DNA from: Anaerolineales bacterium UBA2181
Lineage (GTDB): Bacteria > Chloroflexota > Anaerolineae > Promineifilales > UBA4811
DNA: 64,000 bases
Assembly: GCA_002328075.1 (NCBI GenBank)
Contig: DCVT01000027.1
Location: 1-64,000, forward strand
Reading direction: 5' to 3'
The position numbers and the translations under genes are program-made. The notes beneath the pieces are model-generated. The model did not search any database and was not told the origin of the DNA. It saw only the letters and a list, made by a program, of their open reading frames with translations. Every line of letters begins with the position of its first letter. Within the stretch, counting starts at the first letter, position 1. This document shows positions 42,763 through 51,624 of the stretch, in pieces.

Positions 42763-44601
42763 TCAATCCACTCTATCCCGCACGACGAACTGGTGCTCGT
42801 ACAATTCGCGGTAAATGCCCTCCCGCGCCAGGAGCTCCTCGTGTCGACCTCGCTCCACAATCTGCCCGCCGTCGATCACGCAGATCAGATCCGCATCCTG
42901 CACGGTGGTCAGCCGATGGGCAATCACCAGCGCCGTTCGGCCCTCCATCAACTGCCGCAAGGCCTGCTGGATCATCGCCTCGGTGACCGTGTCCACGCTG
43001 GCGGTCGCCTCGTCCAGGATGATGATGCGCGGGTCGTTGAGCACCACGCGGGCGATGCAGACTAGCTGCCGCTGCCCGACCGAGAGGTTGACCCCACCCT
43101 CCAACACGGGTGTGGCGTAACCATCCGGCATTTGGACGATAAAGTCGTGGGCATGCGCCGCCCGGGCAACCGCCTCCACCTCCTCATCCGACGCATTGGG
43201 GCGGCCAAACCGGATGTTGTCGGCCAGCGAACCGGCAAAGAGAAACGGATCCTGCGGCACAATCCCCATCTGCTGCCGCAACGAAGCCTGGGTGACCGTC
43301 CGCACATCCCGGTCGTCAATCAGCACCGCGCCCTCGGTCACCTCGTAAAAGCGAGCGACCAGGTTGGCGATGGTGCTCTTGCCCGCCCCAGTCTGCCCCA
43401 CCAGCGCCACCGTCTGACCTGGCTCGATGACTAGGTTGACCTTGCGAAGCACCGGCAGCCCGCCCTCGGTGGCGCGATAGGCAAAGGAGACGTCCTGCAG
43501 CTCGATGCGGCCCTCAAAGGGTGGCGTCTCAGCGGCATCTGGACGGTCCATCACCTCCGGCACCGTGTCCAACAACGCCAGCACCCGCTCACCGCCGGCG
43601 CTGGCTGCCTGCAGCGTGGTGTAGAGCTGGCTCAGTTCCTGGATCGGTTGAAAGAACCGGTTTACATAGGCCAGAAAGGCGACCACGACCCCCAGCGTCA
43701 ACTCGTCCCGCGCGACGGAAAGCCCGCCAAACCAGAGCACGATGGCGGTGGCCAACATCCCCAGGAACTCGACCGCCGGCAGAAACACAAACGAGAGGCT
43801 CATGGCCGACACGTGCGCGTCCCGGTTGGCGCGGTTGACCTCGTCAAAGTGTTCGGCGGAGGTGCTCTCCTGAGCAAAGGCCTGAATGACCCGCATGCCG
43901 GCCAGGTCTTCTGCCAGGTCGCCCACGACCGCCGCCACCCGGGTACGGGTCTGGCGGAAGGCTACCTGGGCCCGCCGGGCAAAGAGATGCGTGGCCAACA
44001 CCATCAGCGGTAACACGGCAAAGGTCAACAGCGCCAGTTTGGGGCTCATGGCAAGCATCGCCGCCACGATACCCACCAGCACCAGCACGTCACCCACCAG
44101 AGTGACCAGCCCTTGCGAGAGCAGGTCGTTGATCACCGAAACGTCGTTGATGACCCGGGAGAGCGTGACCCCCACAATATGATTGTCGTGGTACCCCAGG
44201 GAGAGCGCCTGCAGATGGCGAAAGAGCCGGCCGCGCAGCGTGTACAGTACGCGTTGGCCCACCCACGATAGCAAGTACTGCTGCCCGGCGCTGGCCAAGT
44301 AGAGCCCACCAAAGGCCGCCGCGATGAGCAGCGCAGTCCGCAACAAGCCAACTGGGTCACCCTGGGCGATGTGCTGGTCCACTGCCACCTTGGTCAGATA
44401 GGGCGCAATCAGGCTGAGCAGCGAGGCCAGCGCCATCAGCGCCATGGCCGCCACCATGCGCCCCCGGTAGGGCCGGACCAGTCCCAACAGCCGGACAATC
44501 ACCTGGCGATCTACCGAGCCGCCCGTGCCCTCCTCGCCAAATCCCTCCAATAGCCGGCCCGGTCCCAAGCCGACGCCCGCCGACCCAATGGTAAAGCTCA
44601 C
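42763..44601 (-). CDS. ABC exporter half-transporter, catalytic partner of the second heterodimer
   Basis: The 612-residue protein has six membrane helices (about 45-320) and an ATPase domain with GQTGAGKST, signature LSVGQ (variant) and intact Walker B IIILDEATASVD. The start is GTG 44601, overlapping the stop of the upstream partner gene by four bases (GTGA). The variant signature with intact Glu repeats the design of the pair at 27.6-31.3 kb. The N-terminal 30 residues are Gly-rich and extra compared with the usual length. Confidence 0.9.
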   Translation of the reverse strand: MSFTIGSAGVGLGPGRLLEGFGEEGTGGSVDRQVIVRLLGLVRPYRGRMVAAMALMALASLLSLIAPYLTKVAVDQHIAQGDPVGLLRTALLIAAAFGGLYLASAGQQYLLSWVGQRVLYTLRGRLFRHLQALSLGYHDNHIVGVTLSRVINDVSVINDLLSQGLVTLVGDVLVLVGIVAAMLAMSPKLALLTFAVLPLMVLATHLFARRAQVAFRQTRTRVAAVVGDLAEDLAGMRVIQAFAQESTSAEHFDEVNRANRDAHVSAMSLSFVFLPAVEFLGMLATAIVLWFGGLSVARDELTLGVVVAFLAYVNRFFQPIQELSQLYTTLQAASAGGERVLALLDTVPEVMDRPDAAETPPFEGRIELQDVSFAYRATEGGLPVLRKVNLVIEPGQTVALVGQTGAGKSTIANLVARFYEVTEGAVLIDDRDVRTVTQASLRQQMGIVPQDPFLFAGSLADNIRFGRPNASDEEVEAVARAAHAHDFIVQMPDGYATPVLEGGVNLSVGQRQLVCIARVVLNDPRIIILDEATASVDTVTEAMIQQALRQLMEGRTALVIAHRLTTVQDADLICVIDGGQIVERGRHEELLAREGIYRELYEHQFVVRDRVD

Positions 44602-46388
44602 TGCGGCGCCTCCGGTCTCAGTTGTCGTTGGACGATCTCGGCATACAGCCCCGAGGTGCGCATCAACTCCGCGTGCGTGCCGCGGGCCGCGATCCGCCCG
44701 CGGTCTAGTACCAGAATCTGATCGGCGCCGCGCACAGTGCTCAGGCGCTGCGCCACCACAAACGAGGTCCGCCCATGCATGAGGTGTTCCAGCGCCTGTT
44801 GAATTTCGATCTCGGTCTCGGTGTCCACGCTAGAGGTCGCATCATCCAGGATCAGGATTCGCGGGTCGCTCAGCAGGGCGCGCGCGATGGCAATGCGCTG
44901 CCGCTGCCCGCCAGAGAGGGTTACACCCTGTTCGCCGATGCGGCTGTCATACCCTTCGGGCATCTCGCGTATGAACCCGTCCGCCTGCGCCGCCCGGGCG
45001 GCAGCCACCACCTCCGCCTCGCTGGCGTCCGGCCGGCCAAAGGCAATGTTTTCCCGCACGCTGGCCGCGAATAGCATCGTACCCTGCATCACAATGGCAA
45101 TCTGCTCCCGCAGTGAGGTCAGCGTCACCTGGCGAATGTCCCACCCATCAATCAGCACCCGCCCCTCATCTGGGTCGTAGAATCGAGGGATCAGATTGAT
45201 GATGCTACTCTTGCCAGAGCCGGTGGCCCCCAGCAGGGCGACCACCTGACCGGGTTCCGCTGCCAGGTTCACGCGGCGCAGCACGGGCCGCCGGCCCAGA
45301 TAGGAGAACGAAACGTCCTCAAACCGGACCTGGCCACGCACCGGCGGCAGCGGAAGCGCATCCGGGCGCTCCTCGACCTCGGAACGGGCGTCCAGAATCT
45401 CAAAAATGCGCTCCCCCGCCGAGACTGCGTCGGCGATGACCGGGGTGATCAGGCCCACGCGCCGAGCGGGGTCGGCCAGCAGCGAGAGATAGGTGGAAAA
45501 AGCGACCAGCTCTCCCAGCGTCAGCGCCCCCCGGATGACCAGCCAACCGCCGTAACCGATGATCAACACCACCCCCAGGTTGATGATGAGCACCATGAGT
45601 GGCGCATTGACCGAGCGCAGGGCGGCTGCCCGTGCCGCCAGGTCAAACCAGCGCGTGTTCTCCGCCTCAAACCGGTCGATTTCGGCAACCTCTTGGGTGA
45701 AGGCCTTGACCACCCGCGCCCCGCGCAGGTTCTGTTCCAGTCGCGTGGTCAGAACTCCGAGTTGCTGTTGGATGGCAGTGGAAAAGGGTCGGTACTGCCG
45801 GGAAAAGTGGATGGCTCGCCACACCAGCAGGGGCATGGTCATCAGTGCGAGCACCGCCAGCAAGGGGTTCATGGCTACCAGGAACGCCGCTGCGCCTATC
45901 AGCAGGATCACACCCTCCACCAGTCGCTGGGTAGCCCGGCCGGTCAGGAACCGTATCCGTTCCACGTCCTGCATCGCCCGGGAGAGCAGTTGCCCGGTCT
46001 CGGCATGATCGTGATAAGAAAACGACAGCGAGGCCAGTTTTTGGTGCAATTCCCGGCGTAGATCGTAGGCCACGCCCTGCGACGCCTGCTCCACCCAGCG
46101 GCTCTGCCGATAACTCAAGAATCCCTTGACCAGGGTGAGCAGCAGCAGGCCCAACGCCGCTTGGGCCAGGATGGGTAGCGCTCCTGGATGCAGCCCTTGG
46201 TCAACGCCCTGCCGGATCAACTGGGGGATTAGCAAGTTCAGGCCGTTAATGACCAGCGCCAACGCGTACGCGCCCGCCACGATGGGCCGGTACCGGCGCA
46301 GGTACCGGTAGCAACGGGCCAGCGACCGGCCGGAGGTCGGTCGCAACTGGAGCGGCGGCGGCAATGGGTCAGGCGTGCGGTTCACCAT
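44598..46388 (-). CDS. ABC exporter half-transporter with degenerate ATP site (second pair)
   Basis: The 596-residue protein has six membrane helices and an ATPase domain: Walker A GATGSGKSS, signature LSGGQ and Walker B ILILDDATSSVD, where Asp replaces the catalytic Glu. It pairs with the overlapping next gene. In both heterodimeric pairs of this window the degenerate subunit is the first gene of the operon. No terminator-type leader is visible upstream here, unlike at the other pair. Confidence 0.9.
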   Translation of the reverse strand: MVNRTPDPLPPPLQLRPTSGRSLARCYRYLRRYRPIVAGAYALALVINGLNLLIPQLIRQGVDQGLHPGALPILAQAALGLLLLTLVKGFLSYRQSRWVEQASQGVAYDLRRELHQKLASLSFSYHDHAETGQLLSRAMQDVERIRFLTGRATQRLVEGVILLIGAAAFLVAMNPLLAVLALMTMPLLVWRAIHFSRQYRPFSTAIQQQLGVLTTRLEQNLRGARVVKAFTQEVAEIDRFEAENTRWFDLAARAAALRSVNAPLMVLIINLGVVLIIGYGGWLVIRGALTLGELVAFSTYLSLLADPARRVGLITPVIADAVSAGERIFEILDARSEVEERPDALPLPPVRGQVRFEDVSFSYLGRRPVLRRVNLAAEPGQVVALLGATGSGKSSIINLIPRFYDPDEGRVLIDGWDIRQVTLTSLREQIAIVMQGTMLFAASVRENIAFGRPDASEAEVVAAARAAQADGFIREMPEGYDSRIGEQGVTLSGGQRQRIAIARALLSDPRILILDDATSSVDTETEIEIQQALEHLMHGRTSFVVAQRLSTVRGADQILVLDRGRIAARGTHAELMRTSGLYAEIVQRQLRPEAPQ

Positions 46389-46613
46389 TCAGCTCTCGCG
46401 GCCCGCCCCGGCGCCGGACGGCGCATGTCTGTCTCGCGGTCGATAAGGACCCCTCCCGACCCCGCGCCGACCTGAGCAACGTGACATTCCCGGGATTGAG
46501 ATGCCTGGGCGGTCGATCGCGGCCCCCACTTGCCGCGCTCACCGCTCGGACCGACGCCAACCGCCGCGGGCGCGCATCGAAGCCATCCATCGTCTCGCGG
46601 GCACAGCATCCGC

Positions 46614-47003
46614 TTACCGCCCCACCCGTTCGGTCGGCCGAAACCGAAGGGCTGACCAGGTCTCGTCAATGGCCACCTGGGTCACCGGCCGCAGGCCGGC
46701 TCCGGCCAGCAACTCCCATCCGTGGTCACGGTCCAGGTCCGTCCGCAGCCCGGCGCTCTTCTTGGGGAAGCAGGCCCATAGAACGCCGTCATGGGTGACG
46801 GACGCCGGCGCCACCGGCGCCCACGCTGCCAGATCGTCTCGGCTGCGGGCAAAGAACTGCACCCAGTCGTGCTGACCCTCTGGCTGCGTCGCGGGCACCT
46901 CCACGCCGGGCTGGGCGCTAAATAGCTCCAGGTAGCCCTCTGGCGGGTTCAGCACCAGCGGCCGGCGGGCGGATAGCAGCCGCAACTTTTTGACCAAATC
47001 CAT
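46614..47003 (-). CDS. DUF3052-like protein
   Basis: The 129-residue protein begins MDLVKKLRLLSARRPLVLNP and contains DGVLWACFPKKSAGLRTDLD, RDHGWELLAGAGLRPVTQ and VAIDETWSALRFRP. This fits DUF3052 and related small proteins of unknown function. The ATG at 47003 is chosen as the family begins there; an earlier in-frame start is less likely. Alone, divergent from the DinB-like gene. Confidence 0.65.
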   Translation of the reverse strand: MDLVKKLRLLSARRPLVLNPPEGYLELFSAQPGVEVPATQPEGQHDWVQFFARSRDDLAAWAPVAPASVTHDGVLWACFPKKSAGLRTDLDRDHGWELLAGAGLRPVTQVAIDETWSALRFRPTERVGR

Positions 47004-47174
47004 GTGCAGCCTCGTCTGTTGATCGGTTGTCGGCCGGCGGGATCCGGCCGCCGCCTCCATGGATTGTACGGCCAGCCGGGTCACTCGTCAACCGCCGGGT
47101 GGAACATGCCCGGGCCAAGGTCCCAGGCCGGAGCGGGCGGCGTGCTTGCGATTCGGTCGCTCTCCAAACCGGCT

Positions 47175-47203
47175 TTGCTTGCCTGGGGGTGGCGCGGTAT
47201 ACT
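47175..47203 (+). promoter_or_regulatory. Promoter of the DinB-TPR gene
   Basis: TTGCTT (47175-47180), 17 bases, TATACT (47198-47203). The leader is about 40 bases and contains GAGGAGG. Confidence 0.65.
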
Positions 47204-47249
47204 GGAATCGACGATTGTCAGAGGGATGCGGCGTGAGGAGGATGCAAAG

Positions 47250-47963
47250 TTGGACATGAAGGAGCGACTCATCGAACTGCTCGAGTGGACGCTGGCCGAA
47301 CTGAGAACGTTCTACCAGCGCCTGCCGGAGGATGCCAAGCGGCGCGAGGGCCTGCCCGACCGGTGGTCGCCCAAGGACCAATTCGGCCACGTGGCGGGTT
47401 GGATCAGGCGGCTCGCCGAGCAGCTCGCGGATGCGCAGGCCGGTCGCGAGGCCAAGGACTATTCGGACTATGAAGCGGTCAACGCTCGGGAGTCTGACGA
47501 GTTGAGACGCCTCCCCTGGGATGAGCTCCAGGTGATGGCGGAAGAGGCGTGCCAAGCGCTGGTCGCCCAGGTAGCAGCGCGGCCCGAGGCTGAACTGCTG
47601 GGATGTACCACATTTGCCTGGCAGGAGGACCGTCCCCTCTGGCAAATGGTGGTCGGCTACAGCCTGGTGCACGGACTGGCTCACCACCTGCTTCCGGTCT
47701 ACTTTCAGGTAGGAGACCGGGAATACGGGATCGCCCTCGCCGAGCGCACCGCCGAACGACTGACCGCGCTGGACGAGGATCCCCGGTGGCGGGGCACCGC
47801 GCGCTACAACCTGGGCTGCGCCTATGCCTTGGCGGGCCGCTCCGATTCGGCGGTCTCCGCCCTGCAGGAGGCGATAACCCTCAACCCCGCCCTCATCCCC
47901 TGGTCCAAGGAGGACCCCGACCTCAACTCGGTGCGCGACCATCCGGCGTTGGAGGCGTTCTAG
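47250..47963 (+). CDS. DinB/ClbS-like domain fused to a TPR tail
   Basis: The 237-residue protein has a four-helix DinB/DfsB-type domain (about 1-165) with DRWSPKDQFGHVAGWIRRL and later VHGLAHHLLP. A TPR-like tail follows (TARYNLGCAYALAGRSDSAV, then LQEAITLNP). DinB-fold proteins use three His residues to hold a metal and often detoxify or transfer thiols; here the His set is incomplete, so activity is uncertain. The start is TTG 47250, eight bases after GAGGAGG; ATG 47256 is the alternative. A fusion with TPR repeats is unusual. Confidence 0.7.
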   Translation: MDMKERLIELLEWTLAELRTFYQRLPEDAKRREGLPDRWSPKDQFGHVAGWIRRLAEQLADAQAGREAKDYSDYEAVNARESDELRRLPWDELQVMAEEACQALVAQVAARPEAELLGCTTFAWQEDRPLWQMVVGYSLVHGLAHHLLPVYFQVGDREYGIALAERTAERLTALDEDPRWRGTARYNLGCAYALAGRSDSAVSALQEAITLNPALIPWSKEDPDLNSVRDHPALEAF

Positions 47964-48033
47964 CGCATTCGTCCGAGTGAGGCTCGCCGTTCATTGCCCG
48001 CGGACCTGAAGCGCGAGCACCTGCTGGTCCCGA

Positions 48034-49443
48034 CTAATGGCTGAACTGCGGAAGGTACTCGCGAAACGTGGTGAGAATGTCGTCCAGGATAGCCCGGCCC
48101 TGATCAATATCGGTCACCATCGGATCCAAGAGGATCGCCTGCAGGGCCAGGTCGCGGTCGCCCAGTGCGGCTGCATCGACAACCAGCGAACTGAGCGCGA
48201 GTTCACGCCGGCACAGCTCGTTGATCGCCCGCGGCAGGGGCGGGCAAGCGAGCCCCTGAAAACCCGACGCCGACACCGTCCCCGGTACCTCAACAATGGC
48301 GTCGGTCGGCAGGTCCGGAATGAGTCCGTCGTTGGGCAGGTTGAGCTGCGGCCGATAGAGCTGCCGGCCGTAGTGGATCGCCTCCATGACTTCGCCCAGA
48401 CCCTCGTCCAGGATGTTGTGCTTCCAGACGTCACGTAGCTCATCAACCGGCCGCTCACCGGATACAATCGCCCGCGCCAACGCCTGACGTTCGGCCCGGC
48501 GCCGCCGGTTGCCCTCCCAGCTCTGCAGCTTGAGGTCGTACTTGACCCACGGCCGGGTGACCGGGTCATGAACCCAACTTAGGTACTCGCACACGTGGCT
48601 GTCGCCGGGGGTGGGCATGAGCCCAAAGATCTGAAACAGCTCGCGAGAAAGAGGTTCAAAATCCCGGCGCATCTGGTTGAACCACCGGTCGCGCAGCAGC
48701 GGGTAAAGATCCTCACCAGTTTGCCGGTCCCGCACGTCCAATGCCCAGGAAAAATGGTTGAGACCGGCGGCGGTGATATCCAGGTGCTCCAGACCTGCCC
48801 GGGCCACCGGGATGAAAGCAGGCATGTTGCTGGCGTCAGTGTGGACGTGAAAGCCATCCGGCACGTGGATGCCCCATCGATTGGCCAGGACGGCGGCTAC
48901 CATGGCGTATCCCCACAGCAACTGGTGGCAAAAGCCGACCACTTTGACCTGGCTGTATCGGTGAACTCCCCAGGTCAGCCGGATCAGCGGGTTAGTCAGG
49001 TTGAAGAACCAGGCATCCGGACAAAGCTTTTCCATGTCGTGGGCAATGGCCAACATCACCGGCAGGTTCCGGGCGGTGTGCGCCAGCGATCCGGGTCCCC
49101 CGTTCTCGGCATAGGGCTGCCGTACTCCGTGACGCAGGGGAATCTGCCAATCCAGCTCCCAGACAGTCTCACGCTGCCCCACTTGGATCAGAACGATCAC
49201 AAAATCGGCATCCGGCAGCACCTCCGTCCGGCCAGTCGAACTAATCAGGCTCATCTCAGCCCCCCAGGCCTGATTCATCATCTCTGCCAGCCGGGTCATG
49301 GTCTCCAATGCTCGCTCGTCGGTGTCCACCAACCCAAAGGTGCACCCACGAAGGCCGGGCGACTGCATCAGGGTAGCCAGGGATCCCAGACCAAAGATGG
49401 CGCTGCCGGCGCCAATAACCACGATCTTGGGTTGTTTCTTCAC
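48034..49443 (-). CDS. NAD-dependent family 4 glycoside hydrolase
   Basis: GH4 enzymes cleave sugar glycosides through an NAD-dependent oxidation at C3, with Mn2+. The 469-residue protein has the Rossmann start KIVVIGAGSAIFGLGSL, then AENGGPGSLAHTARNL, NLTNPLIRLTWGV, the metal Cys172-His173 (GFCHQL) and His230 (GLNHFSW). Known GH4 members act on alpha-galactosides, alpha-glucosides, 6-phosphoglycosides or galacturonides. Here it is the last gene of a sugar operon with a fucose-isomerase-like protein and an ABC importer. If the locus handles sulfoquinovose, this would be the glycosidase that frees it (inference). GTG start with AGGAGA. Confidence 0.9.
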   Translation of the reverse strand: MKKQPKIVVIGAGSAIFGLGSLATLMQSPGLRGCTFGLVDTDERALETMTRLAEMMNQAWGAEMSLISSTGRTEVLPDADFVIVLIQVGQRETVWELDWQIPLRHGVRQPYAENGGPGSLAHTARNLPVMLAIAHDMEKLCPDAWFFNLTNPLIRLTWGVHRYSQVKVVGFCHQLLWGYAMVAAVLANRWGIHVPDGFHVHTDASNMPAFIPVARAGLEHLDITAAGLNHFSWALDVRDRQTGEDLYPLLRDRWFNQMRRDFEPLSRELFQIFGLMPTPGDSHVCEYLSWVHDPVTRPWVKYDLKLQSWEGNRRRRAERQALARAIVSGERPVDELRDVWKHNILDEGLGEVMEAIHYGRQLYRPQLNLPNDGLIPDLPTDAIVEVPGTVSASGFQGLACPPLPRAINELCRRELALSSLVVDAAALGDRDLALQAILLDPMVTDIDQGRAILDDILTTFREYLPQFSH

Positions 49444-49450
49444 GTCTCTC

Positions 49451-50503
49451 CTATTTCAACCCGGTGGTGGCAATGCCGGTGGTGATGCTCTTTTGCAGAA
49501 AGGCGAACACGATAGTGATCGGCAGGAGCGTGAGCACGGTCATCGCCAGGATCAGGTTCCACTGCACGTTCAACTCGCCCTGGAAAGAGTTGAGCCCCAC
49601 CTGCAAGGTGAACATCTCGCTGCGGCTGAGGACTACCAGGGGCCAAAGGAAATCGTTCCAACGCCACATGACCGAAAAGATGGTCAGGACCGCCAAGGCC
49701 GGCCGGGCCAGGGGAAGGATGATCTGTGTGTAGATGCGCCATTCGCTGGCGCCGTCTATCCGGCCCGAGTCCAGCAGATCATCCGGGATGGTCAACATGT
49801 ACTGGCGCAGCAAGAAAACGCCGGTGGGCGTGGCTGCGCCCGGGACAATGACGCCCAGCAGATTGTTGTTCCAGCCGACCTGGGTGATGACCAGGAACAC
49901 GGGCACCAGCACCACCGAAAGCGGGACCATCAGCGTGCTGATCATGACCAGAAAGATGGTGTTCCGGCCGCGAAACTGGTACTTGCTCAACGCAAATGCG
50001 GCCATGCTATTGACCAACAGAGTCAGAATGGTAGCGGCAACCGTGACAACCACGCTGTTGCGTAGATACCGCAAGAAGCTAAAGCTCTGGACCCCCTCCA
50101 CAAAGTTGTCCAGGCTGAACACCACCGATTCCACCGGCTGGCGGTCGTTGATGTGAACCCGACGGATCTCCTCCGGGTTGGCCGGATCCACCATCTGTGC
50201 CTCCAGGCCCACACGGCGCACCTGCGCCAGCCGCAGCTTGGAGCCATCCTCCTGTGTGACCACATAGAGCGGTAAGGGCTTGTCATAACCTTCCACCGCC
50301 ACCGTCGCCTGACGGTAGGGCAGCAGACGAGGCGGGAACTTGACCACCTCGGCCGAGGTCTTGAACGATGAAAGGACCAACCAGACCACCGGCCCGAACA
50401 TCAGCAGCGTACCCAGCAGCAGGTAGCCGTAGGTGACCAGGTCGGTGACGTGAAGGCGACCGGTGTGCCGGGTGCGGGTGAGAAACTGCAGAATGGTGCC
50501 CAT
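49451..50503 (-). CDS. ABC sugar importer permease, MalG type
   Basis: The 350-residue protein has six membrane helices and the EAA loop that docks the ATPase: DGASEWRIYTQIILPLARPA. A large loop (about 65-125) holds charged residues, as in MalG-like permeases. It is the second permease of the operon, overlapping the first by one ribosome binding site, and 7 bases before the GH4 gene. The operon has no ATPase gene; a shared MsmK-type ATPase elsewhere would be needed. Confidence 0.92.
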   Translation of the reverse strand: MGTILQFLTRTRHTGRLHVTDLVTYGYLLLGTLLMFGPVVWLVLSSFKTSAEVVKFPPRLLPYRQATVAVEGYDKPLPLYVVTQEDGSKLRLAQVRRVGLEAQMVDPANPEEIRRVHINDRQPVESVVFSLDNFVEGVQSFSFLRYLRNSVVVTVAATILTLLVNSMAAFALSKYQFRGRNTIFLVMISTLMVPLSVVLVPVFLVITQVGWNNNLLGVIVPGAATPTGVFLLRQYMLTIPDDLLDSGRIDGASEWRIYTQIILPLARPALAVLTIFSVMWRWNDFLWPLVVLSRSEMFTLQVGLNSFQGELNVQWNLILAMTVLTLLPITIVFAFLQKSITTGIATTGLK

Positions 50504-50505
50504 CG

Positions 50506-51528
50506 TTAGGACTCCTCGCGCCGGAGCAACAACTGTGTGACGGTGAGAACGATCAACACCGCCGCCATGAGCAGCGACGCGGCCGCCGCCAGGCCAAACT
50601 GCTTGGTCGGACTGGAGAAGCCATTGCTATAGATGTATTGGACCAGGTACAAGGTGGCGGTGCCCGGCCCCCCCCCGGTAAAGGCAAAGACCACCTCAAA
50701 CACCTGCACTGCCCGAATCAGCGCCAACACAATCACCACCAGCATGGTCGGCGCCAGCAACGGTAGCGTCACCTTGGCAAAGGACTGCCACTCGTTGGCG
50801 CCGTCGATCTTGGCCGCTTCGTACACTTCGGACGGAATGGCCTGTAGCCCCGCCAGCAGGATCAGCGTGAAAAAGCCCATATTGGCCCACACGCTAATAA
50901 CCACCACCCAAAATCGGGCCCAACTGGCGTTCACCATGAACGGTATCTTGGACTGCCCCAGGCTGGTCAGAATCCCATTCAGCATGCCGTTTTCCTGAAG
51001 GATCCATTTCCATATGAGCGCAACCACAATGGGCGATAGCAGAACCGGGTAGAAAAAGACGCTGCGGAAAAAGCCCCGGGCCCGGATCTTGCGGTTGAGC
51101 GCCAGGGCAGTGATCAGCGAAATGACGACCAACAGGGCCACCTGCACCGAAACATAGGTCGCCGTGTTATAGACCGCGCGCCAGAAAAGGTCCTGTTTGC
51201 AAGTGTTGGGATCCAGATGGTTGGTGCAGGTCAGCAACTGCTGGAAGTTGCTGGTGCCGACCCAAGGCCGTTGATCCGGGAAGAACTGGGTACCCCCGGT
51301 AAAGGCATAGACAAAGTTCAGCAGCATGGGAAACAGGATGAAAATGCCAAAGATCAACAGGTTGGGCAGCACAAAGAGGTACGGCACACCCCGAAGCCCA
51401 ACAACCCGCTGCACCGCCGAAAAAACCAGGTCAACAAACCAGACCAGGATATCGGTCAGGATCGCCAGTAGCCGGCCGGGGAGTCCCAGCACGGTCCTGG
51501 CCACTGCACCAGATGTCTGTGCAACCAT
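50506..51528 (-). CDS. ABC sugar importer permease, MalF type
   Basis: The protein of about 340 residues has six to seven membrane helices and the EAA motif DGANEWQSFAKVTLPLLAPT. A long N-terminal stretch precedes the first helix. ATG 51528 is chosen (GGGAGA upstream); an upstream in-frame ATG at 51615 is possible. Ends two bases before the second permease start. Confidence 0.9.
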   Translation of the reverse strand: MVAQTSGAVARTVLGLPGRLLAILTDILVWFVDLVFSAVQRVVGLRGVPYLFVLPNLLIFGIFILFPMLLNFVYAFTGGTQFFPDQRPWVGTSNFQQLLTCTNHLDPNTCKQDLFWRAVYNTATYVSVQVALLVVISLITALALNRKIRARGFFRSVFFYPVLLSPIVVALIWKWILQENGMLNGILTSLGQSKIPFMVNASWARFWVVVISVWANMGFFTLILLAGLQAIPSEVYEAAKIDGANEWQSFAKVTLPLLAPTMLVVIVLALIRAVQVFEVVFAFTGGGPGTATLYLVQYIYSNGFSSPTKQFGLAAAASLLMAAVLIVLTVTQLLLRREES

Positions 51529-51624
51529 GCGAATCTCGTTCTCCCGAACCGCTAACCCGCGAGCCGGGCTGGACCGGTCAGACCGGCCCAGCCTCAGACT
51601 CGCCCCGAATCTCAAGATCGGATG

